A stretch of 64,000 bases of DNA, from assembly GCA_017651225.1 (NCBI GenBank), contig JAGCDF010000074.1, forward strand, positions 20,074 through 84,073, in the 5' to 3' direction. The notes under the pieces were generated by a model that saw nothing but the letters and a program-made list of their open reading frames with translations, was not told the origin of the DNA and searched no databases. The stretch is from Bacteroidales bacterium (GTDB lineage Bacteria > Bacteroidota > Bacteroidia > Bacteroidales > UBA932). Shown piece after piece: positions 35,596-43,590 of the stretch (position 1 is the first letter of the stretch; each line of letters starts with the position of its first letter). The position numbers and the translations under genes are program-made.

Positions 35596-38175
35596 TTAAA
35601 ACTGTTGTCCAATCACAAAGTGGAACTGGCTCTTTCCGTGCGTGGGATCGTCAAATCCGTAGCCCCAGTCGACGCCGAGCAGACCCACCATCGGTAAGAA
35701 GATGCGAACACCGACGCCAGCGCTGCGTTTCATCTGGAAAGGATTGAATTCTTTTATGTCCGACCAGCAGTTACCACCTTCCAGGAAGAGGAGCGCGTAG
35801 ATGGTGGACTGCGGCTGCAGGATCACCGGATAGCGGAGCTCGATGGTGAACTTGTCGTACACGTTACCCGCATAGGCGTAGCCGTTGGAATTGTAGGCGG
35901 ACGGCACGTACGGGGTCAGGGAGTTGTTCTCGTAACCACGCAGGGACACCATCTCGGTACCGTAGGAATAATAGCCCGACATACCGTCGCCACCCACGAG
36001 GAAGCCCTCGAACGGGGAGTAGCCCCAACTGCGATTGTAGTAACCGAGGTAGCCGAACTGCGCGCGCGTCATGAGCACCAGGTCGCCGATGAGGCGGCTG
36101 TAGGTGGTGGCGGAGAACTTCCACTTGTGGTATTCGATCCACTTGTAGCGGTCGCGGCCTTTCCAGTTGTCGTAGTTGACGTCCTTCCAGCTGGACACGG
36201 GCACCTTGTTGCCCTGGGCGTCGTAGTCGTACTTGCGGAACAGGGAGAACGGCGGGGTGAGCTGCAGCGAGAAGGAGAACTCCGAACCCATACGCGGATA
36301 GATCTGCTGGTCGGTGGAGTTGCGGATCAGGCTGAGCGTATAGTTGACGTTGTGCGTGACGCCGTCGTCGATGATGAAATAGCCGGAGTACCAGTTGTGC
36401 AGGTTGTAGCTTTGCCAGTTGATGCCGTTGTAGAGGACGAAGTAGTTGTCCGGCCACTTCAGGCGCGTACCGATGGACGCGGAGAAGCCGTACACCTGCA
36501 TCTCACGGTCGTGGTTCAGGATATTCAGCGCGAGGTAGGAGCTGGTCTGGCGGGTGAAGTAGGCGCTCAGGTTGAGCGAGGTCGGCTTCTTGCCGAAGAG
36601 CCAGGGCTCCGTGAAGCTCGCCGTGAGGGCGGTATAGTAGGTACCGTTCGTCTGGAAACGGAAAGCCAGGTTCTGCGCGTCGCCGAGCGGCACCGGGCGC
36701 CAGGCGCCCTTGTCGAAGAAGCGGTGCGTGGAGAAGTTGTTGAACGCCACGCCGACGGTGGCCACGAAGGTCTTGCCGCCCCAACCGCCGGAGACTTCCA
36801 GCGTGGAGGAAGGCTTCTCGGTCACGTTGTAGACGAGGTCCACCGTGTTGTCGAGCTGGTTCGGGATGATCGAATAGCCGCCTTCCTTCATGATGGCTTC
36901 CGGGTCGAACTGGCCCAGGGAAGCGATTTCACGCACGGAGCGCTCGAAGTCGGACTGGCTGAAGAGGTAGCCCGGACGGGTGAAAATCTGGCGGCGGACG
37001 ACCTTCTCGTTGGTCAGGTCGTTGCCGTTGATGACGATGTTGTTGAGCGTGGCCTGCTTGCCTTCGGAGATGCGGAACTCCACATCCACGGAGTCGTTCT
37101 GGATGTTGGTCTCGACCGGCGTGATGTTGAAGAACAGGAAGCCGTTGTCGCGGTACAGCTTGGTGATGTCCAGCTCGTTCTGCTTGCCGCCGCCGTAGAG
37201 GCGCTTCTGCATCGTGACCATGTCGTAGACATCGCCCTTGTTGATGCCGAGCACTTCGTTCAGCGCGTTGGAGCCGTAGACGGAGTTGCCGGTCCAGGTC
37301 AGGTCGCGGAAGTAGTATTTGTCGCCCTCCTCGAAGATGAGGTCGATGCCCAGCTTGCCCGGCTCCACGTAGTAGATGGAGTCGCGCACCAGGCGGGCGT
37401 CGCGATAGCCGGCCTCGTTGAAGGCGCTCAGGGCGGACTTCTTGTCGGCCTGGTATTCCTTTTCGTTGAACTTCTTGCTGTGGAAGAAGTTGTAGATCTT
37501 GTTGGACTTGGTCTTCTTCATCGAGCGGGCGAGCTTGAACTCCTTGACGTGCTCGTTGCCGATGAAGTTGATCGTCTTGATGCGCACCTTCTCGCCCTTG
37601 TCGATGGCGAAGTTGACGCGGATGGCGTTCTTGATCACGGTGTCGCGCTGGACCTCGGCCTTGACGTCGCAGAGCAGGAAGCCCTTCTCGGCGAAGTAGC
37701 GCTTGATGATGTCGGCGGAGGTCTTCTCCACGTACTCGGAGAACTCGCCGCCGCGGCGGAGGTTCAGGCGCTCCTCAAGATCCTTGCGCTCGCTCGTCTT
37801 GACGCCGCTGAAAGACCAACGGGACACGCGCGGACGCTCGATGATGCGGATCTTGAACCAGGCGGAGTCCCGATTGGCGCTGAGGCTGTCGAGCTCGAAG
37901 GAGACATCCTCGAAGAAGCGCTGCAGGTAGAGGCGACGGACCATATTGGCGATGTCGTCACCCGGCACGGTCACGGGCATACCCTTGTGCAGACCCGTCT
38001 GGTTGACGATCTGCTGCTCGCTGAACACCGTATTGCCCTCGACCGAAATCCCCGCGATGATATATTTCTGCGGATGGTTGTAGTCCACCTCGATGCCGCT
38101 GTCCTGCGCCCGGGTTACCATCGGTGCAAGCAGAAGCGTCAGAAGCGTCAGAATCCGTCCTATTTTCATTTTCAT
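35596..38175 (-). CDS. bamA: Outer-membrane protein assembly factor BamA
   Basis: An 859-residue protein: signal peptide (MKMKIGRILTLLTLLLAP), POTRA repeats over about residues 30-430 (IAGISVEGNTVFSEQQI opens the first), and a C-terminal Omp85 barrel of about 400 residues ending HFVIGQQF. It inserts beta-barrels into the outer membrane. ATG 38175 gives the signal peptide at the N-terminus (38169 is also possible); the frame is open further upstream into uppS. It has its own promoter box at 38188-38195. Many insertions in the barrel are normal for Bacteroidota. Confidence 0.95.
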   Translation of the reverse strand: MKMKIGRILTLLTLLLAPMVTRAQDSGIEVDYNHPQKYIIAGISVEGNTVFSEQQIVNQTGLHKGMPVTVPGDDIANMVRRLYLQRFFEDVSFELDSLSANRDSAWFKIRIIERPRVSRWSFSGVKTSERKDLEERLNLRRGGEFSEYVEKTSADIIKRYFAEKGFLLCDVKAEVQRDTVIKNAIRVNFAIDKGEKVRIKTINFIGNEHVKEFKLARSMKKTKSNKIYNFFHSKKFNEKEYQADKKSALSAFNEAGYRDARLVRDSIYYVEPGKLGIDLIFEEGDKYYFRDLTWTGNSVYGSNALNEVLGINKGDVYDMVTMQKRLYGGGKQNELDITKLYRDNGFLFFNITPVETNIQNDSVDVEFRISEGKQATLNNIVINGNDLTNEKVVRRQIFTRPGYLFSQSDFERSVREIASLGQFDPEAIMKEGGYSIIPNQLDNTVDLVYNVTEKPSSTLEVSGGWGGKTFVATVGVAFNNFSTHRFFDKGAWRPVPLGDAQNLAFRFQTNGTYYTALTASFTEPWLFGKKPTSLNLSAYFTRQTSSYLALNILNHDREMQVYGFSASIGTRLKWPDNYFVLYNGINWQSYNLHNWYSGYFIIDDGVTHNVNYTLSLIRNSTDQQIYPRMGSEFSFSLQLTPPFSLFRKYDYDAQGNKVPVSSWKDVNYDNWKGRDRYKWIEYHKWKFSATTYSRLIGDLVLMTRAQFGYLGYYNRSWGYSPFEGFLVGGDGMSGYYSYGTEMVSLRGYENNSLTPYVPSAYNSNGYAYAGNVYDKFTIELRYPVILQPQSTIYALLFLEGGNCWSDIKEFNPFQMKRSAGVGVRIFLPMVGLLGVDWGYGFDDPTHGKSQFHFVIGQQF

Positions 38176-38187
38176 TCGATAAATGTG

Positions 38188-38195
38188 CAAATATA
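38188..38195 (-). promoter_or_regulatory. TAnnTTTG promoter box of bamA
   Basis: TATATTTG on the minus strand, 12 bases before the bamA ATG and immediately after the uppS stop. It would let bamA-skp be expressed apart from uppS. Confidence 0.6.
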
Positions 38196-38200
38196 CCCAA

Positions 38201-38908
38201 TTATTTGATTTTTCCGAAACGCCGGTCCCGCGAAGCGTATTCCTCGAGGGCCGCCCGGAAGGCTTCCTTGCGGAAGTCGGGCCAGAGCGTGTCAGTAAAT
38301 ACAAATTCGGTGTATGCCGTCTGCCAAAGCAGGTAGTTACTTATTCTCTTTTCTCCCGAAGTGCGGATCAGCAGATCCGGGTCCGGGATGCCGGCGGTCA
38401 CCAGGTGGCGGCTCAAATCTTCAGGCCGCGCCGGTCGCCCGGGTTGATTCATCAAATCGTGTGCCATCTTTTCCGCGGCCTGCAGAATATCCCACTGCCC
38501 GCTGTAGCTCAGGAAAAGAATCATCGTGACTCCCGTGTTGGCGGCCGTGGCGGACATCACCTTGTCGATGTCGGCCTTGAGCGCGTCTGAAAGGCGGTCG
38601 CGGTTGCCCAGCACCACGAAGCGGACGCCGTGCTCCATGAAATTGTCGAGCTCGCCGAGCATCGCGCGGCCCATCAGCTCCATCAGCGTGCGGACCTCGT
38701 CCTCCGGGCGGCCCCAGTTCTCCTCCGAGAAGGCGAAGAAGGACACATACTGGATTTTCCACTCCACGGCGGCCTCCACCACGGCACGGACGCTCTCGAC
38801 TCCCTCGAAGTGTCCGTATACCCTTTCTTTTCCCCGCTCCTTGGCCCAGCGGCCGTTACCGTCCATGATAAAGGACACGTGTGTAGGAAGTTTGTCCGGT
38901 GCTTGCAT
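38201..38908 (-). CDS. uppS: Isoprenyl transferase (undecaprenyl diphosphate synthase)
   Basis: A 235-residue cis-prenyltransferase that makes the C55 lipid carrier for peptidoglycan and O-antigen. The catalytic MDGNGRWAKERG is at residues 15-26, FAFSEENWGRP follows, and the C-terminal RTSGEKRISNYLLWQ binds diphosphate. It lies 9 bases downstream of nadK and immediately upstream of bamA, the usual Bacteroidota order. Confidence 0.97.
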   Translation of the reverse strand: MQAPDKLPTHVSFIMDGNGRWAKERGKERVYGHFEGVESVRAVVEAAVEWKIQYVSFFAFSEENWGRPEDEVRTLMELMGRAMLGELDNFMEHGVRFVVLGNRDRLSDALKADIDKVMSATAANTGVTMILFLSYSGQWDILQAAEKMAHDLMNQPGRPARPEDLSRHLVTAGIPDPDLLIRTSGEKRISNYLLWQTAYTEFVFTDTLWPDFRKEAFRAALEEYASRDRRFGKIK

Positions 38909-38917
38909 AATCTTGAT

Positions 38918-39742
38918 TTAATCCAGGTTGCCGCCGTTGCGCACATCCTCGCCCCAGAGCAGGCGCGTGCGCAGAGCGTTGATGAAATTCGAATGGCCGA
39001 GCCGCAGGCGGCGCAGGCGCATCGGCGCGGCGCAGACCTCGATCCGGGTCCCGGCCGGGACCGTATAGTTGCGGTTGTCCATCGACAGGACCGCCCGGTC
39101 GTCGCGCGATTGCAGCGTAATGCGCAGGCGGGAACTCTCCGGCACGATCAGCGGGCGCACGTTGAGGTTGTGCGGCGAGATCGGGGCCACGATGAACACC
39201 TTGGTTTCGGGCAGGCAGATGGGGCCGCCGACGCTGAGGCTGTAGGCCGTGGAGCCGGAGCTCGTGGCCACCAGCAGGCCGTCCGACCAGTAGGTCGGGA
39301 GCTGCTGGCCGTCCACTTCCACGTCCACGCCCAGCATCGAAGCGCTCACGCGCGAGACGCTCGTCTCGTTCAGGGCGTAGGGCCAGATCTTCTCTTCCGG
39401 GAGATCCGGGCAGCTGATCTGCAGGAGCTCGCGCTCCTCGACGGAGTAGTCCCCCGTGGAGAGCGCCTCCACGACCCGGTCCGGGTCGTTCTCGGACAGG
39501 AAGCCGAGGCGGCCGAAATTGACCCCCAGCACCGGGATGCCCGCAGGCACGGCGAACTGGGCCGCCGTCAGGAAGGTGCCGTCGCCGCCGAGGCTCAGCA
39601 GCACATCCGTCTCCGCCTGGAAGGCGTCCGGCTGCTCCACGGCGTACAGCGCGTGCCCGGCTGCACGGAGCCGCTCCAGGAGGGATTCCACGCGGGCGTC
39701 CCCCTTGAGGCGGTTTTTCTTGATATAATAGGCCAATTTCAT
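38918..39742 (-). CDS. nadK: NAD kinase
   Basis: A 274-residue enzyme that phosphorylates NAD to NADP. The catalytic GGDGT is at about residues 52-56, GVNFGRLGFL follows, NETS is the usual adenine-ribose motif, and SDGLLVATSSGSTAYSLSVGGP is complete. Start MKLAYYIKKNRL at ATG 39742 lies 8 bases after a promoter box. It is divergent from pdxJ and probably cotranscribed with uppS. Confidence 0.96.
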   Translation of the reverse strand: MKLAYYIKKNRLKGDARVESLLERLRAAGHALYAVEQPDAFQAETDVLLSLGGDGTFLTAAQFAVPAGIPVLGVNFGRLGFLSENDPDRVVEALSTGDYSVEERELLQISCPDLPEEKIWPYALNETSVSRVSASMLGVDVEVDGQQLPTYWSDGLLVATSSGSTAYSLSVGGPICLPETKVFIVAPISPHNLNVRPLIVPESSRLRITLQSRDDRAVLSMDNRNYTVPAGTRIEVCAAPMRLRRLRLGHSNFINALRTRLLWGEDVRNGGNLD

Positions 39743-39750
39743 TTGGGCCT

Positions 39751-39758
39751 CAAATTTA
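39751..39758 (-). promoter_or_regulatory. TAnnTTTG promoter box of nadK
   Basis: TAAATTTG on the minus strand, 8 bases before the ATG, so a near-leaderless transcript is predicted. Confidence 0.6.
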
Positions 39759-39791
39759 CTACTTAATTTACAATTATTCTATAGAAATGCT

Positions 39792-39799
39792 TACTTTTG
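39792..39799 (+). promoter_or_regulatory. TAnnTTTG promoter box of pdxJ
   Basis: TACTTTTG ends 23 bases before the pdxJ ATG; AGGGAA just before the ATG may serve as a weak ribosome-binding site. Confidence 0.55.
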
Positions 39800-39822
39800 T
39801 GAGATTTTAATTGAATAGGGAA

Positions 39823-40542
39823 ATGACCCAACTGAGTGTAAACATTAACAAAATCGCCACCCTGCGCAACGCCCGCGGCGGCAACATGCCGGACGTGCTG
39901 AAAGCCGCCCTCGACTGCGAACGTTTCGGCGCCCAGGGCATCACCGTCCACCCGCGCCCGGACGAGCGCCACATCCGCTACAGCGACGTGCGCGCGCTGC
40001 GTCCCGCCCTGCATACCGAATTCAACATCGAAGGCAATCCGACCGGCTCCTTCTCCGCACTGGTCTGCGAGGTCATTCCGGACCAGGTGACCCTGGTGCC
40101 GGACGCCCCGGACGCCATCACTTCCAACGCGGGCTGGGACACCGTCCGCAACCACGCCTTCCTGAAGCGCATGTGCGCCTCCTTCAAGGAGCGCGGCATC
40201 CGCACATCCATCTTCATCGATCCAGATCCGAAGATGGCCGAGGGCGCCTTCAAGTGCGGCGCCGACCGCGTGGAGCTCTACACCGCCGCCTACGCCGCGA
40301 ACTACGCGGCCGGGCGCGACGCGGCCATCGCCCCCTACCTCGAAACCGCCAAGGCGGCCCGCGAGCTGGGGCTCGGCCTCAACGCCGGCCACGACCTCTC
40401 GCTGGAAAACCTGGCTTTCTTCATCCAGACCATCCCCTGGACCGACGAGGTCAGCATCGGCCACGCCATCATCTGCGACGCGCTTTACATGGGCTTGGAG
40501 ACAACTATCCGGGAATATTTGGCGCAGATTCAGAATTTTTGA
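39823..40542 (+). CDS. pdxJ: Pyridoxine 5'-phosphate synthase
   Basis: A 239-residue TIM-barrel enzyme that condenses deoxyxylulose 5-phosphate with aminoacetone phosphate in the DXP-dependent B6 pathway. [17 protein letters not shown] at the start, [23 protein letters not shown] and LNAGHDL are the conserved segments. I prefer ATG 39823 over a TTG at 39811. The gene diverges from nadK, the usual Bacteroidota arrangement. Confidence 0.96.
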   Translation: MTQLSVNINKIATLRNARGGNMPDVLKAALDCERFGAQGITVHPRPDERHIRYSDVRALRPALHTEFNIEGNPTGSFSALVCEVIPDQVTLVPDAPDAITSNAGWDTVRNHAFLKRMCASFKERGIRTSIFIDPDPKMAEGAFKCGADRVELYTAAYAANYAAGRDAAIAPYLETAKAARELGLGLNAGHDLSLENLAFFIQTIPWTDEVSIGHAIICDALYMGLETTIREYLAQIQNF

Positions 40543-40543
40543 G

Positions 40544-40551
40544 TATTTTTG
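40544..40551 (+). promoter_or_regulatory. TAnnTTTG promoter box of the second Skp-like gene
   Basis: TATTTTTG begins right after the pdxJ stop. The leader is about 60 bases and contains a hairpin (40566-40586). Confidence 0.55.
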
Positions 40552-40565
40552 CAAACTTAACGGGA

Positions 40566-40586
40566 TTCGTCGGCCCATCCGGCGAA
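40566..40586 (+). other. 5' UTR hairpin before the Skp-like gene
   Basis: TTCGTCGG (40566-40573) pairs with CCGGCGAA (40579-40586) with one wobble and a CCCAT loop. There is no T-run. It may stabilise the message or end pdxJ transcripts. Confidence 0.35.
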
Positions 40587-40617
40587 CAAAGTGGATAATA
40601 ACAAAACAACCAATAAC

Positions 40618-41232
40618 ATGAAGAAATTACCCCTTATCCTCAGCATCGTCGCCCTCGTGGGCGTGATCGCCCTGGCCATCGTCACCTTCACCAAGGGCGG
40701 CGACAAGAAACCCGCCGCCGCCACGACTGAAACTGCCGCCCAGAAGGGCGCCATCGTGTACTTCAACATGGACCGCGTCCTCGCCGAGTACGACATGGCC
40801 AACGACCTGCGCAGCGTCTTCGAGACCAAGGCCAACAGCATCAACCAGGAGGTCCAGCGCCGCGTCAACAAGTTCCAGAAGGACGCCAACGCCTTCCAGG
40901 ACAAGATCAACAAGGGCCTGATGACCCAGTCCACCGCCCAGGTGCAGAGCCAGAAGCTCCAGGAGCAGCAGGCCAACGTGGAGTCCTACGCCAACCAGAA
41001 GCAGCAGGAGATCCTCGAGGAGCAGCAGGTCATGCTGAACCAGATCTCCGACGCCATCGATACCTTCGTCAAGGAGTACAACGAGACGATGGGCTACGCG
41101 ATGATCCTCGCCTCCCAGGGTGAGATCCTCCCGATGCCGGTCGTGACCGGTGACGCCGCCCTCGACATCACCGACGCCCTGATCGAAGGCCTCAACGCCG
41201 CCTACGTCAAGGAGAAGGGCAAAACCGAATAA
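40618..41232 (+). CDS. Membrane-anchored Skp/OmpH-like coiled-coil protein
   Basis: A 204-residue protein. An N-terminal hydrophobic segment (LPLILSIVALVGVIALAIV) has no obvious signal-peptidase site and is followed by AATTETAAQ, so it is probably an anchor rather than a cleaved signal. Then comes IVYFNMDRVLAEYDMA, the Skp start pattern, and a Gln/Lys-rich coiled coil over about residues 70-150. I chose ATG 40618 (MKKLPLIL) over an upstream GTG at 40591. It is probably a periplasmic chaperone tethered to the inner membrane. The next gene starts 3 bases later. Confidence 0.8.
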   Translation: MKKLPLILSIVALVGVIALAIVTFTKGGDKKPAAATTETAAQKGAIVYFNMDRVLAEYDMANDLRSVFETKANSINQEVQRRVNKFQKDANAFQDKINKGLMTQSTAQVQSQKLQEQQANVESYANQKQQEILEEQQVMLNQISDAIDTFVKEYNETMGYAMILASQGEILPMPVVTGDAALDITDALIEGLNAAYVKEKGKTE

Positions 41233-41235
41233 GGG

Positions 41236-42360
41236 TTGAAAATCGCCATACTGTCCTGCTTCTACCCTTACCGCGGAGGGATCGCCCAGTTCAACGCCAA
41301 CCTTTATGAGGAGCTGGGCAAAACACACGACGTCCGCGCTTTCAATTTCAGCAGACAGTATCCCGACATCCTTTTTCCGGGCAAGACCCAGTACGTAACG
41401 AAAGAAGATGAAGCCGTACCCATCGAGGCGGAAGCCTTGCTGGATACGGCTAATCCTTTGTCCTGGGGCCGCACGGCCCGCGCCATCCGCGCCTGGGGAC
41501 CCGACCTGCTCCTGGTCCGCTACTGGATGTCCTGGTTCGCCCCGTCTCTAGGCGAGGTGGCCCGGAAAATGGCCCCCGGCTGCCGCGTGATCGGCATCCT
41601 GGACAACGTCGTCCCACACGAGCGGCACTGGTTCGACACCCCGCTCACGCGCTGGTTCCTGAAAGGCCTGGACGGCGCCGTGACCCTCTGCGAGGAGGTC
41701 GGCCGCGACCTGCTGGCCCTGCGGCCGGACATCCCGCACGCCGTCCTTCCCCACCCCATCTACACCCATTTCGGGGCGAAGCTCCCGCGCGAAGAAGCGG
41801 AGCGCCGCCTCGGGCTGCCCGCCGGGCGCCGGACCCTGCTCTTCTTCGGACTCATCCGGGAGTACAAGGGCCTGGACATCCTCCTGCAGGCCTTCGACCT
41901 GCTGGACGAGCGCTACCAGCTCGTCGTCGCCGGCGAGCCCTACGGGTCCTTTGACAAGTATCAACAGCTCATCGACGGCGGCCGCGCCCCGGCCGACGTC
42001 CATGTGTTTCCGAATTACATCCGCGACGGCGAGGTTAAGGATTACTTCTCCGCCGCGGACCTGACCGTCCTCCCCTACCGCAGCGCCACCCAGAGCGGCA
42101 TCAGTTCGGTATCCGCCCACTTCGGCGTGCCGATGGTGGTCACGGACGTGGGCGGTCTCCGGGAGACGGTCGGCGCACGCGGCACGGGAATTGTCTGCGA
42201 CAACGGGACGCCCGCTAGCATTGCCGCCGCCATCACCCGCTATTTCGACGAGCTGACCCTGCAGGAAGAGCTCCGCGCCGGCATCGCCGCCGAAAAGGAG
42301 CGCCTCTCCTGGAGCCGCTTCGCCCAAGATTTGATGACTTTCGCCGAAAGCATAAAGTAA
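41236..42360 (+). CDS. GT4-family glycosyltransferase with TTG start
   Basis: A 374-residue GT-B fold enzyme. MKIAILSCFYPYRGG is the classical GT4 N-terminus; FFGLIREYKGLDILLQAF and the C-terminal donor-site region (AADLTVLPYRSATQSGISSVS, GLRETV) follow. The start must be the TTG at 41236: a stop lies two codons upstream and the next in-frame ATG would remove the N-terminal fold; AAGGG just before it may be the ribosome-binding site. Sugar and acceptor are unknown. Confidence 0.88.
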   Translation: MKIAILSCFYPYRGGIAQFNANLYEELGKTHDVRAFNFSRQYPDILFPGKTQYVTKEDEAVPIEAEALLDTANPLSWGRTARAIRAWGPDLLLVRYWMSWFAPSLGEVARKMAPGCRVIGILDNVVPHERHWFDTPLTRWFLKGLDGAVTLCEEVGRDLLALRPDIPHAVLPHPIYTHFGAKLPREEAERRLGLPAGRRTLLFFGLIREYKGLDILLQAFDLLDERYQLVVAGEPYGSFDKYQQLIDGGRAPADVHVFPNYIRDGEVKDYFSAADLTVLPYRSATQSGISSVSAHFGVPMVVTDVGGLRETVGARGTGIVCDNGTPASIAAAITRYFDELTLQEELRAGIAAEKERLSWSRFAQDLMTFAESIK

Positions 42361-43590
42361 ATGATTATGAAGAGATTCAGTATCCTCGCCCTCCTCGTCT
42401 GCGCACTCTCGCTCAACGCCTGCGCCCAATGGTACCTGTTCCCCGGCAAGAAGAAACAGGTCGACACCACCAAGGTGGATTCCATGCGGAACTACCGGCC
42501 GGACAGCGTGGCGAAGCAAGACACCCCGGCGCCGCTCGACAGCGTCGTGACGGAGGAAACGCCCGTGGTGGACAGCCCGTACGTGCTGGACATGCCCAGC
42601 GTCATCCGCATCGGCCTCGCCCTGCCGCTGCAGGCTTCCGCCCAGAAGCCCAGCGAGAACTTCCTGGATTTCTACAGCGGCGCCCTGCTGGCGCTGCGCG
42701 AACTCGGCTCAGTCGGCCTGCAGGCCGAGCTGCAGGTCTATGACACCGCCGACAGCCAGGGCAACGTCCCGCAGTCGCTCATCGACGAGAGCGACGTGCT
42801 CATCGGCCCTGTGTCCTACGAAGACCTGGAGCTCGCCGCGGCCCAGTGCAGCGGCAAGGTGCTGATCTCGCCGCTGGAGCCCAAGGCCGCCGCGCTGGCC
42901 GCCACGAGCCCCGTGGTGCAGGCGCCCGCCGGCTGGAGCGCCCAGGTGGACGAGCTGGTCCGGTGGGTGCGCGAGGATCTTCCGATCGGCGAGGTCCTGT
43001 ACGTCATCAGCGACACCACCTCCCTGCGGCCGGGTGGCCAGAGCGCCTACCTGCTCGAGCAGCTGCGGGCGCGCGGCGTCCGCTTCGAGAACATCAGCTC
43101 CGTGGAGCAGCTGCCCAAGGACAAGAAGCAGAAGATCCGCGTGACGGTCGCCTCCGAGCTGGACAACTTCAACACCGCCATCGTCCGCGGCCTGGGCATC
43201 GAAGGCGCGCGTAACGGCAACATCATCTTCTACGGTACGGCCCGGATGCGCACCAACGGCATCTCCCAGACCGACCTCCACAGCACGGAGGCCCACATGG
43301 CCCTGTCCTACTTCATCGACTATGATGACCCGGCCGTCCGCCAGTTCGTGCTGAGCTACCGCTCCCTCTTCCAGGGCGAGCCAGGCTCCTTCGCCTTCCA
43401 GGGCTACGACACCACGCACTACTTCGTCACGATGTGCTCCAAATACGGCCGCCAGTGGTACAAGAAGCTCGACGAGTACGCCGAGAAAGGACTGCAGGCG
43501 GACTTCCGCTTCCGCGAAGAGCCCGCCCGCGTCAATCAGGCTGCGCGCCGTGTCGTCTATCGTTCCGACCTGACGACGGAGCGGCGCTAA
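42361..43590 (+). CDS. Lipoprotein with periplasmic-binding-protein-like domain
   Basis: A 409-residue lipoprotein: the lipobox LNAC places the modified cysteine at residue 21. After a Pro/Asp-rich linker (about 30-75), IRIGLALPLQ opens a type 1 periplasmic-binding fold, with YSGALLALREL and DVLIGPVSYEDLELAA, as in LpoA-like and amino-acid ABC receptor proteins. No ABC transporter is nearby, so an envelope role is as likely as ligand uptake. It follows the glycosyltransferase with no gap. Its stop overlaps the stop of the convergent NRPS-like gene by 3 bases. Confidence 0.75.
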   Translation: MIMKRFSILALLVCALSLNACAQWYLFPGKKKQVDTTKVDSMRNYRPDSVAKQDTPAPLDSVVTEETPVVDSPYVLDMPSVIRIGLALPLQASAQKPSENFLDFYSGALLALRELGSVGLQAELQVYDTADSQGNVPQSLIDESDVLIGPVSYEDLELAAAQCSGKVLISPLEPKAAALAATSPVVQAPAGWSAQVDELVRWVREDLPIGEVLYVISDTTSLRPGGQSAYLLEQLRARGVRFENISSVEQLPKDKKQKIRVTVASELDNFNTAIVRGLGIEGARNGNIIFYGTARMRTNGISQTDLHSTEAHMALSYFIDYDDPAVRQFVLSYRSLFQGEPGSFAFQGYDTTHYFVTMCSKYGRQWYKKLDEYAEKGLQADFRFREEPARVNQAARRVVYRSDLTTERR

